64,000 bases of DNA from assembly GCA_033239525.1 (NCBI GenBank), contig BSYO01000033.1, positions 9,663,501 to 9,727,500 on the forward strand. Direction: 5' to 3'. Below the pieces are notes generated by a model that saw only the letters and a program-made list of their open reading frames with translations, was not told the origin of the DNA and did no database searches. The translations under genes were made by a program, and so were the position numbers. Positions within the stretch are counted from its first letter, which is position 1. Each line of letters begins with the position of its first letter. This document shows, in pieces, positions 34,413 to 44,095 of this stretch. This DNA comes from Nepenthes gracilis. Its lineage: Eukaryota > Streptophyta > Magnoliopsida > Caryophyllales > Nepenthaceae.

Positions 34413-35131
34413 AACTATTTAGCATTAGTTGAATTCACCTATAACAATAGTTATCAATCAAATATCAGAATGGCTCAATTCAAAACTCTTTATGAGAGGA
34501 AATGTGAGTCTCCAATCAATTGGGAAGAAACCGGAGATAGATGACTCTTAGAGCCATATATCATTAAGAAAATGTTCGAGAAAATCAAACTGGTCCATAA
34601 AAATTTGAAGGTAGTTCAAATCAGACAGAAGAGCTACGCCGATCGGAGAATGTCGGATTTACATTTCAACATTGGTGATTATGTTTTTCCGAAGATATCA
34701 CCAACCAATGGAATAACCAGATTTTGCATGAAAGGGAAGTTAAGGCTAAGGTTTATTAGACATTTCGAGATCTCGGAAAGGATTGGAGAGATGGCTTACC
34801 GACTGTTCTTACCGCCAAATTTTGCAGAAGTTCATAACGTATTCCATGTATCGATGCCATGGAAGTATGTACATGACCCAACGCATATCATCGATTATGG
34901 GCCTCTGATTATCAACAAAGATCTATCAAAGGTTGAAGAACCAGTGCAGATTCTTTATAGAAGAAATCAAATGTTACGTACTAAAGTCATTCCTTTAGTG
35001 AAAGTATTATGAAGAAATCACTCGTATGAAGAAGCCACATGAAATCAATAGGATGACATTCGGAACAAATATCCTCACTTATTTTCTTAAGGTATATGAC
35101 TTTCCTCTAATTTTGAGGACGAAATTTTTGT

Positions 35132-35139
35132 AAGAGGGG
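35132..35139 (+). other. Polypurine tract of gypsy element 3
   Basis: aagagggg, just after the pol end (gaggacgaaatttttg, coding EDEIF) and just before the LTR start at 35142. It marks the 3' LTR boundary. Confidence 0.7.
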
Positions 35140-35141
35140 TA

Positions 35142-37222
35142 TGATTGAAAGAATACAATTTTTTTTATGCTAAACCTAGAAAGCTAAAAACTTATACCGG
35201 GATGCAATGTTTGGTAAATATTAAATCCAGGTTGCAACGAAATCGACTCAAGATGGTCCAATAATAGCTCGGTTGCTAAAATTTTAGCCAATTAACAACC
35301 GAATTAAATTCAGTTGACAAAAAAAAATCGGGCAAGTAGTAATACCACCGGGGCGAAGTAATGATATAGGAAAATTACGCAAAAATGGCAGCTTATTTAT
35401 TTAATTAAGCTTGGGCAGCAGGGGCAGTCCATTTATATGGATAAATTAAGAAAAGAAGTAACTTAATTATCCTCTGCTTAGGCACGGGCAGCAGCTACAG
35501 CAGCAGAAGCCACAGCATCAGCGGGGGCCACATTTAGTAAAATTTGGCGGCAAAATAATAAACCACACGGCAGCAGCAGCAGCAGCAGCTCACTGAGGTA
35601 TATTATCCACCAATTAAATTATACCATTAGGCTTAGCCTTGAAGAGCCAGATTAGCTAAGGAAAACTGGCTGAATCAGCACTTGGGCTCACAGCTGGCAG
35701 CAAGCCCTTTTAGTTGGGATGATTCATCATCCTTGTGCAATTTTATTTAAGTCAGCGTAGGGCATGTATAGATGGAAGAAAGGAGAGGCCAACCGAGAGA
35801 GAATTAAGGAAAACTGAGAGGACGTGAACCGTGGAAAGTAGGGAAAGGAAGTGCTGCCGGAAAAATTGGCAAGTGTACTGTTATGCTTTCCTTCATTTGT
35901 TGTTGATTTTTGGCTATTTCTTTTGATATATTGTTGTTCCAATACTTGAGTATATTCTTTAATTTATCATATTATCACATAGAACAGGAAGGAAAAATTT
36001 ATAGAAGCCTGAACCAGCCCCTATAGCAGCTGCAGCATGAAATTCGGATGCTGATATGAACAGTGTGCTGAATTCAGCTTTGAACCGGCCCTGAACCGGC
36101 CAAATTATTTATCATTCGAACCGGCCTAAACATCATAAGTGGATGTTACACTCGTGGTTGGAAAATGGACCCTGGAACAGATCAAGAACCTACCTCAAAC
36201 CGGCCCCAAAGTCACCCACAAAATCAGCAAAAATTGCCTTTACTGATGCAGAAATCTATGGCATATAGAATAGGCTGAACCGGACCCAAAATGGGATGAA
36301 GTAGCAGCCAACCCAGCTGAAATAGTAAGAACAAAAGTTGAGCCATCAACATGTGAACCGGTCCCCGAGGAAACCTTGAACCAATGGCTGAACCGGATCC
36401 CCAAACTTTAAGATATCTTGCTGAACTATATCAGGGTGCAGTTGGAAATCAGCCCCAGGATCGGTCTGATTCGGACCCTAATTTGGCTAAACCAGCGGCC
36501 AAAATTTGCCCAAGAAGCAAATGTTATTGTTTAAATATTAACCTGCAAAATTAAATTTAGAATGATCCCTTAACCAGACCCAAAATCAGGAACAAAATTG
36601 ACCCAGCATCCTGGCTGATGCTGAATTTGGTAGCCTAGGTATGTAAACTGAACTGGCTATAAACCGGTTAAACCAGCAGCTGACCGGCCAAGATAGCAAG
36701 TCCTAAGATTGAACTATTAACATACAAAACAGCTGCCAAAAATACTTTGAATTAGTATGTAAACCGGCCCCTTAAACAGCAAGTGTCTTGCTGATCTCTT
36801 TCCAGGACAGCGCTGAATTTCAGCCACTGTACTAGCCTAAACAGGACCTCAATTTGGCTGAACCGACAACCAAAATTTGCCCAAGAGACACATGATAATG
36901 ATAAAGTATTAATTAATAAAATTAGATTTAGAAAAGCCACTAAATTAACCCCCGAAATCAGCGGCAAATTCTGGTATAAGCTGTTTGGTTACTGCTGTAT
37001 TTTGGGTAATGAACCGGGTCCAAACCAGGATTTAAATTAGCTGAACCAACAGTGAATTAAACCGAGATGATGTTAGAAGGTTAATCTGGGAAATCGGGCC
37101 CGAAGTAATTAGTGAACCGGGCTTCTTAACTAAAGCTGAACCAGTTCATGTAAACCGGAAAATCCTCGGCTCGTGAATAAATTTCCAAACCAGCTTGGAA
37201 TGACCCAAACTGATCCCACATC
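35142..37222 (+). mobile_element. 3' LTR of gypsy element 3, first part
   Basis: Starts tgattgaaagaatac right after the polypurine tract. It contains a (CAG)n-like tract at 35571-35588, a leader-like segment near 35750-35950 ending ttgttccaatacttgag, and at least a dozen scattered copies of gaaccgg between 36070 and 37160. It resumes at 45917 after LINE D. ORFs on the minus strand here (35727-35942, 36752-36967) match nothing known. Confidence 0.75.
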
Positions 37223-38436
37223 TTTTTTTTGGTAAGTAATTAAATTTTATTAATAAAAAGAAAAAAATATTGGATCAATGTTCTATCACCAAGTGTTTTG
37301 CCAACTTGAATTTAGAACAAAGACGTTGAGGCATTCCCCGAGTACAGTAAATCATGTCATGAGATCCAAGGCAAAGTAACAAACACGAAGGAGACAAATA
37401 GAGTACCATCCACCAAAGGTCAACAACCAAGTCATCTCCATCAGCTTCATCAGACAGAGCGATTCAGCAATAGCATCAAACATTAGCAACACAAGGAAAG
37501 AACTCCAGCTTGCTTCAGCTAGAGACACGCCAGCAGCATAATACATCAACGACAAAGAGCAAGCTAAATACTCCAATTTAGCTTTCAACCCAAAAACAGC
37601 CTTAGGGAGCGCACACCCACCTCAGCTGGACAAGGTAAATCATCCCAAAAAACACACCCACACCCAACAAAACAACGGCATGACCCACAGACAAACATGC
37701 TCAACATCTGTAGCTCCCACCACAAACATGTTCTCAGACAGCTAATTGCAGCTTCACCCGAGCCACCACACCATACAGGCAGAGGATAAAAAACAGCAAC
37801 TTTCCAAAATTCACATACACAGTAGCATCATTATCAACACCATACACATCAGCTCAAAAATTGACCAATTAAATCACACCTTAGGCAACTCCACAATCTA
37901 CCAGAATAGCTAACCAAACCAGAGGAACCAACTCTGTCAGCACGGAGCAAACAGCGTCTCCTACCAGCTAGGTTGATTCAGCATCCTTCTCTCAACCTTA
38001 CCCGGGCAAAGCAAAGGACCCAATATGACACCCTCACCCAAACAAATCTACAGCAGTACTTCTGACCTACAGCAAACTTAAGAGTAATCGCATAAAACCA
38101 CACAACCAGCACTGAAAATGCTAGCAGAATCAGTCACCAAAAATCCACCAAATAGTTTATGTTGTAACGCCCTTAGGATGCTTTGGAGTGGATATTCGGT
38201 GGCTCCGGGACTTGGATTGTTTCCTTGAACTAACCTACTCAGGCAAGGAAGTAGAAAAGTCCATCATGTCACAAGCACGAGAGGCGTTCAGCTGCTTACG
38301 AATCACATCCGGATTACGCTTCAGCTTGCCCATACTTGGGCAAGAGCTTAGTTCGACATATTGGAGATGCAGATCACCTGAGCCAGGCACCTCTGCTCCA
38401 TTCGTTTGAAGTCCACACATCATAATAGCCGCATAT

Positions 38437-39269
38437 TGTTGGCGGGCAACAGGCGGCCCACTTACCAAATTACAGGGACAGTTTTCACCTGTTGGCTAGA
38501 ATGAATGGCCAACCAATAGGGCACAATGAGCACTGTGAAGTAGAGAGTAGAGAAGAGAAACGAACACCGAATTTTATGTGAAAAATCCTTACGAATCAAG
38601 GAAAAAATCACGGGACACTAAGCCCACTAAGAATCACTAAATATGAGAAAGTTATAAGAGGCGAAAATAAGAACAGAGCAAAGTAATCAAGGCTCTCACA
38701 CTTGTTTCTCTCACAGCTCTCTTTCTTTTCTTTCTCTCCTCTGTTACATTCACTCTTAACTCCTCTACATCTGCTATGTGCAAATGTGTACATACATATA
38801 CACACGCCCATCACAACATCTCAGTGGTTGGTGCTCACCTTCCAAGGTTTGCCTGCATGCGCATGCCTGGTCCTGCAACAGGTGGCGCATGCCTGCTTCT
38901 GGAAACCGATCAGCCTTTGGAGTCCCTAGAATGACTTTCACCAATCACCCAAAAGAGTAGGTCAACTGTACACTTTTTGGGTATGACGGTTGTTCAGATC
39001 TCTCGAATATGGCATATCAAATCTGTTGTCTGTCACTTCACATTAGCCTGTCAACCACACCATTGACTGGTCAAAGTAGCCCATCTCGTTTCTTCAGATG
39101 ACCCACAATTTATGACGGTCAACATATTAACTGGAAGAGTTGTCTCCGGTCAATTTCGTTGACCGGAATAGTTGGCTCCGATCAACGAAGTTGACCGAAA
39201 TTTCTTTCTCCCAGCATATTCGTGCTCTGTTCAAGTCCTAAGGACTTCCACACGAGAGTGATCCCAACA
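38437..39269 (-). mobile_element. Copia 3' LTR
   Basis: Terminal inverted repeats TGTTGG/CCAACA. Paired W-boxes lie at 39050-39075, 39115-39134, 39146-39166 and 39179-39197, i.e. 72-220 bp from the LTR 5' end. Short ORFs here are not coding. Confidence 0.9.
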
Positions 39270-39280
39270 AACTTCCCCTC
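39270..39280 (-). other. Copia polypurine tract
   Basis: Minus-strand sequence gaggggaagtt directly precedes the 3' LTR and is the expected plus-strand DNA primer. Confidence 0.75.
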
Positions 39281-39361
39281 ACGACCGCGAGAAAGTTAAG
39301 TCCATCATCCTGGCCAGCCTGCAGCATGCCTCATTCTTCCCTTTCGGTAGAACCTTGGTCA

Positions 39362-39900
39362 TCATGCCTGCCCCATTCTCTTCAGTGCTGACCTTGTCCA
39401 ATGACAGCAAATCATCCTCAAGTATATCCTTACCCAATGATATCGCACATCAATGTGCTTTGATCTGGAATGAAATGAGGAGTTCTTGCATAGATGAATA
39501 TCATTCTGACTATCACAGAGTATCACATATCTCTCCTGTTCAATGCCCAACTCTTGAACGAACTCCTTCATCCATAACATTTCCTTGCAGGCCTCCGTCA
39601 CTGCGATATACTCCGCTTCAGTAGTGAATAGGGCCACGCACCTCTGCAACTTGGACTGCCAAGATATTGCACCCCTCGTAAATTTCACCAAGTAACCTGA
39701 AGTAGACTTGCGCGAGTCTATGTCGCCGGCCATATCAGCATCCCGATAGCCCACTAGCTGGGGCTTCTCGCTTCAAGACACAGGTACCTCTTGGAAGTTC
39801 TTCGGATGTACCTGAGAATCCACTTCACTACAGACCAGTGTTCCTTCCCCGGATTGGACAGAAATCGGCTAACTATCCCAACAGTATCAGCTATATCCAG
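39362..39900 (-). pseudogene. Copia RNase H domain
   Basis: The open stretch 39362-39754 carries the copia RNase H signature: GYRDADMAGDIDSRKSTSGY (Asp), TTEAEYIAVTEACKE (Glu), ILCDSQ (Asp) and KHIDVRYHWVR. All key acidic residues are kept. A stop separates it from RT upstream. This domain removes the RNA template during reverse transcription. Confidence 0.9.
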
Positions 39901-39911
39901 TCTAGTGCACA

Positions 39912-40870
39912 CTAAAGCATACACAGGCTTCCCACAGCTGAGAAGTAGGGAACACCTCTCATGTATTTCTTCTCGTCATCTGAGGACGGACATTGGCGAG
40001 TACTTAACTTATGGTGATTCACCAATGGTGTGCTCACAGGCTTCGACTTGTCCATATTAAATCGCTGGAGCACCTTCACAATATAGCTTTGTTGCGACAG
40101 CCACAATTTTCTTGCCTTTCGATCGCGTATAATTCTGATTCCCAGAATTTACTTCGCCGATCCAAGGTCCTTCATTGCAAATGACCACCCAAACTGCTCT
40201 TTCAGCTACTTTATTCGAGCACCGTTACATCCAACGATTAACATGTCATTCACGTATAGGAGAAGAATGACAAAATCATCATCAGAAAACCTCTGCACAA
40301 ATACGCAGTGGTCACAAGCAGTACATCGATATCCTTAACGGGTCATAACTGACTCAAACTTCTTGTACCACTGCCGAGGAGCTTGCTTCAGACCATACAG
40401 ACTTTTTCTCAGATGACAGACAAGATGTTCCTTCCCCTTAGCCTCAAACCCCTCCAGCTGTTCCATGTAAATTTCTTCTTCAAGCTCACCATGGAGGAAA
40501 GTCGTCCAAACATCCATCTACTCTACCTCAAGGTCCTGGACAGCCGTCAAGCCCAACACGACTCTTATAAAAGATACCTTTACCACCGAAGCAAAAATTT
40601 CATCAAAGTCAACTCCCTTCCGTTAACCGAAACCTTTCACCACTAGCCTCGCCTTATATCTCGGCTGCATGGTGTTTTCGAGAGTCTTTAATCGAAAGAC
40701 CGACTTGTTCTTTAAAGCTTTCTTCCCCTTAGGAAGCTTGATTAGGTCGAACGTATGATTTTCATAAAGAGAACACATCTCCTCCTTCATGGCTTCCAGC
40801 CACTTCTCCTTGTTCTCATCCTCCATAGCCTCTTCATAAGTTTCAGGCTCTCCGGTATCAGTGAGCATAA
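39912..40870 (-). pseudogene. Copia reverse transcriptase domain
   Basis: Pieces in order on the minus strand: 40868-40623 (WLEAMKEEMCSLYENHTFDL, YKARLVVKGF), 40517-40335 ([36 protein letters not shown]) and 40106-39912 (SYIVKVLQRFNM, STPL). The catalytic YVDDM motif reads YVNDM at 40242-40256, so one catalytic Asp is lost. Stops split the domain at about 40622, 40518 and 40334. Confidence 0.9.
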
Positions 40871-40964
40871 TATACTCACTAGGCGACAGACGGACGAACG
40901 GCCGTCTGTTTCGTGAAGATCGTCTGACAGGCAGATCCTCGTCCTGTTGCGGAATGACTTCATT

Positions 40965-41990
40965 CTAACCTTCAGGAGCCATTATTTCTTCGACTGCCTC
41001 AAGACCATTGTCCTTATCTTCCAGAGGTACCGGACGGACAACTTTGACACTTACTTTATCCGTCCGTTTACTATCACACTTGGCCTTCCTGCCAATATCT
41101 TCAATCATCTCATTTTCAGCGAAGGTTACGTCCCTTGATCGGATTAGCCTTCTAGTAGTTGGATCATAGAACCGGTAGCCTAACTCATCTTCCCCGTAGC
41201 CTAGAAAAACGCACTGCATCATCTTTGGCTCTAACTTTGTCATTTCATCTCTTAGAACATGGACAAAGGCTTTACATTCAAACACCCGTAGGTGATCATA
41301 AGATGGTTCCTTATTTGGCTATATCTTCTCCGGCACTTCACCCTTCAAGGGTTTACTGGGCGAGCTATTTATAACGTAGGCCACCATCTTTAGTGCTTCG
41401 GCCCAAAAATGTCCGGGGAGCACAGTTTCCGAGAGTATACACCGTACTCTTTCTAGAAGTGTGCGGTTCATCTGCTCAGCCACTCCGTTCAACTATGGCG
41501 TCATTGGAGGCATCTTCTGATGCCTAATACCACATGACCGGCAATAGGCATCAAAAAGTCCCAAGTATTCGCCGTCGTTGTCGCTCCGGATAGCCTTCAG
41601 TTTCTTCCCTGTCTTACGTTCCATAAGAGCATGAAATTGCTCAAGCACACTAAGGACCTGGTCCTTGGACTTCAACAGATAGACCCACAATTTTTTGAAA
41701 CAATCATCAATGAAAGAGATAAAATATTGAGCTCTACCGAATGACTTTTCTTTGAATGGTCCACACACATCTGTGTAGATGAGCTCAAGCAGTTCTTCCT
41801 TTGGAGCGGATAAGTCTTCATGAAACGAGACTCCCCTCTGTTTGCCGGCCAAGTAGTGAGGACACGTTCTTGATCCGTCCTCATTTACTCTGGCAATAAG
41901 GCCCTTCCTGGCCAGATGATTCAGTCCGCGTTCACTCATGTGGCCCAACCACTTGTGTCACAAGTCCTCAGTTTCCTTGCCGGTAACAGC
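40965..41990 (-). pseudogene. Copia integrase
   Basis: 41493-41948 holds the pre-integrase zinc region (LGHMSERGLNHLARKGL, CPHYLAGKQ with the second Cys changed to Tyr) and the core Asp residues (IYTDVCGPF; AIRSDNDGEYLG). The catalytic Glu follows in the next stretch (NGVAEQMNRTLLERVR). 40965-41285 gives the C-terminal part (FLGYGEDELGYRFYDPTTRR). Separate stops divide the three parts. The enzyme would insert the cDNA, giving the 5-bp TSD seen. Confidence 0.9.
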
Positions 41991-42129
41991 ATTTACATCT
42001 CCGGCCGTTTTGAACACCTTCATGATGTACAGGCCGGAGCACCTTTTTCCTCTTGCTACCACCAAAGAGCCTCTAGCAAGTTTCCACTCACCTTCACATA
42101 AGGTGCTACAATAACCTTCATCATCTAGC

Positions 42130-42345
42130 CGACTTGTGTCAGAAACGTGTCAAACGTCCTTTAATATCAGCTTCGTTCCATTATTGGTAGTCAGCACAAC
42201 GTCACCCTTGCCGACAACTTGGGATGTTCCTTCATTGCCCATCCTTATCACTCCAAAGTTTCCTGGAGTGTAAGATATGAACAGCCCCCTTTTTTACGTG
42301 GCGTGCAAGGTGGCACTAGAGTCAATCACCCGGCCGGAATCCTCG
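42130..42345 (-). pseudogene. Copia aspartic protease region
   Basis: The active-site motif reads VIDSSATLHA at about 42303-42330; retroelement proteases have DSGA, so the Gly is replaced by Ser. Downstream VVGKGDVVL and LILKDV are typical of copia proteases. Stops occur directly after the motif. Confidence 0.75.
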
Positions 42346-43200
42346 TCCGTCAGGTTTGCCATGTGTTCTTCACATGTCACCAGGAGGTCCGCCTCCTGTG
42401 GCCACTGAGACGGAGGACTTCTCCTCACTACGTCTCTTTTCTCCTTTCTCCTTCTCGGTGTTCTCACGCTTCCATTTGAAGCACTACTTCTTGATATGAC
42501 CCTTTTTACCACAATAATGGCACTCAAGGTTTTGATACCTTGAACGAGATTTTCTCTATCCCTTCTCTCCAGGCTTCTGGCTTCGACCTTTGCTTCGTTC
42601 CCTAGACTCAGTCACTAGTACTTCACTATGAGAGGATGTTAAATCCCCTTGTGACCGTCTTGACTCATTCATGAGTAAGGAGACGATGACCTCATCCAGT
42701 TTGAGAGTGTCTTTTCCAAACTGCAACGTGATGACAATATGATCATAAGAAGCTGGCAGAGAGGCCAGCAACACCAACGCCTTATCCTCCTCTTTGACTA
42801 CCTCATCAAGGGCAGACATCTAGGTTACAATCCGATTAAAGTCGTCCAAATACTTCTCAAAGCTGCCACATTCTGACAACTGCAGGCCATAAAACTATTT
42901 TCTTAATATGAAGCCTGGTTGTCAGGGATTTGAACTTGTATCGGCTTTCAAGCTTCTCCTATACCTCCGCCGTATCAGTCAAGCTAAGGACCTCCTGGAG
43001 TGTGTTGTCCGCCAGACATAGTTTAATAGTGCAATTGGCAAGATTTTGTTGATCTTGCCAGTCCTCCTCTGATAGGCTTTTCAGCTTATCTTCCTTCTTC
43101 CTCAGTGCTTTGATTGTTCCTTCTCTCGTCAAGATGTTCTTCATCCTCTCCTACCAGAGGATAAAGTTGTCCTACCCATTAAACTGTTCTACACTGAATG
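42345..43200 (-). pseudogene. Copia gag
   Basis: N-terminal piece 42959-43144 (EEDWQDQQNLANCTIKLCLADNTL) and middle piece 42556-42819 (KALVLLASLPASYDHIVITL, the UBN2-type gag motif). A zinc knuckle CHYCGKKGHIKK.C lies at 42481-42522, with a stop at its last-but-one residue. Basic Lys/Glu/Arg-rich flanks are normal for the nucleocapsid part. Several stops and a frameshift. Confidence 0.85.
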
Positions 43201-43250
43201 GCAAGTTCTTTGCGGATGATAACGCCATTCAGACGAAGTTGTCAACCGTT

Positions 43251-43261
43251 CTCTGATACAA
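43251..43261 (-). other. Copia primer binding site (tRNA-iMet type)
   Basis: The minus strand reads ttgtatcagag, two bases from the end of the 5' LTR; the usual PBS is TGGTATCAGAG. Confidence 0.8.
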
Positions 43262-43263
43262 GT

Positions 43264-44095
43264 TGTTGGCGGGCAACGGGCGGCCTACTTACCAAATTAC
43301 AGGAACAGTTTTTATCTGTTGGCCAGAATGGACAGCCAACTAATAGGGCACAATGAGCACTGTGAAGTAGAGAGTAGAGAAGAAAAACGAATACCGAATT
43401 TTACGTGGAAAACACTTATGAATCAAGGGAAAAACCACGGGACACTAAGTCCACTAAGAATTACTAAATATGATAAAGTTACAGGAGGCAAAAATAAGAA
43501 CAGAGCAAAGTAATCAAGGCTCTCACACTTGTTTCTCTCACAACTCTATTTCTTTTCTTTCTCTCCTCTATTACATTTATTCTCAACTACTCTACATCTA
43601 CTATGTGCAAATGTGTACATACATATACACACGCTCATCACCACAGCTCAGTGGTTGGCGCTCAACTTCCAAGGTCTGCCTACATGTGCATGCCTGGTCC
43701 TGCAGCAAGCTGCGCATGCCTACTTTTGCAGACCGATCAGTCTTTGGAGTCCCGAGAATGACTTCTATCAACCACCCAAAAGAGTAGGTCAACTGTACAC
43801 TTTTTTGGTATGACAGTCGTTCAGATCTCTCAAATATGGCATGTCAACTCTGTTGTCTGTCGCTTCACATTAGCCGATCAACCACACCATTGACCAGTTG
43901 AAGTAGCCCGTGTCGCTCTTCAGATGACCCACAACTTATGACTGACAACATATTGATTGAAAAAGTTAATTCTGGTCAATTTTGTTGACCGAAATAATTG
44001 GCTCTGGTCAACGAAGTTGACTGAAATTTCTTCCTCCCAACACATTCGTGCTCTGTTAAAGTCCTAAGGACTTCCACGCGGGAGTGATCCCAACA
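43264..44095 (-). mobile_element. Copia 5' LTR
   Basis: Pair of 38437-39269. The same W-box pairs are present but partly eroded (43972-43990, 44004-44022), e.g. ggtcaattttgttgacc. The (CA)-rich tracatacatatacacac block near 43620 is shared with the other LTR. Confidence 0.9.

Larger units (their letters stand above)
29803..35012 (+). pseudogene. Gypsy integrase pseudogene of element 3, split by three LINE insertions
   Basis: The zinc-binding domain is at 29899-30098 (YRSRYTIHPG, then RYLICQ where the second Cys is expected). The core starts at 31720-31848 ([18 protein letters not shown], with the first catalytic Asp) and resumes at 34117 (IISDRNP, second Asp), with the region of the catalytic Glu (SEQTIQ) near 34310. 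The C-terminal part is open at 34572-35012, with HNVFHVSMPWKY and IPLVKVL. Insertions at 30099-31703, 31849-34098 and 34397-34412 each have a TSD, and removing them restores homology across each break. In-frame stops remain. RT and RNase H are missing upstream. Confidence 0.85.
38437..44095 (-). mobile_element. Complete Ty1/copia retrotransposon, minus strand
   Basis: LTRs at 38437-39269 (833 bp) and 43264-44095 (832 bp), both tgttggcggg...gatcccaaca in plus coordinates. Perfect 5-bp TSD catat (38432-38436 and 44096-44100). The LTRs are about 90% identical over their first 450 bp by eye, so the insertion is not recent but is younger than the gypsy at 8674. The internal region of 3994 bp keeps gag-PR-IN-RT-RNase H in copia order. 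Many stops and frameshifts make it non-autonomous. It lies inside the ORF1 of LINE D. Confidence 0.95.

Noticed and set aside
39355..42479. Plus-strand ORFs over the copia element
   Set aside because: All overlap minus-strand copia domains with clear motifs.
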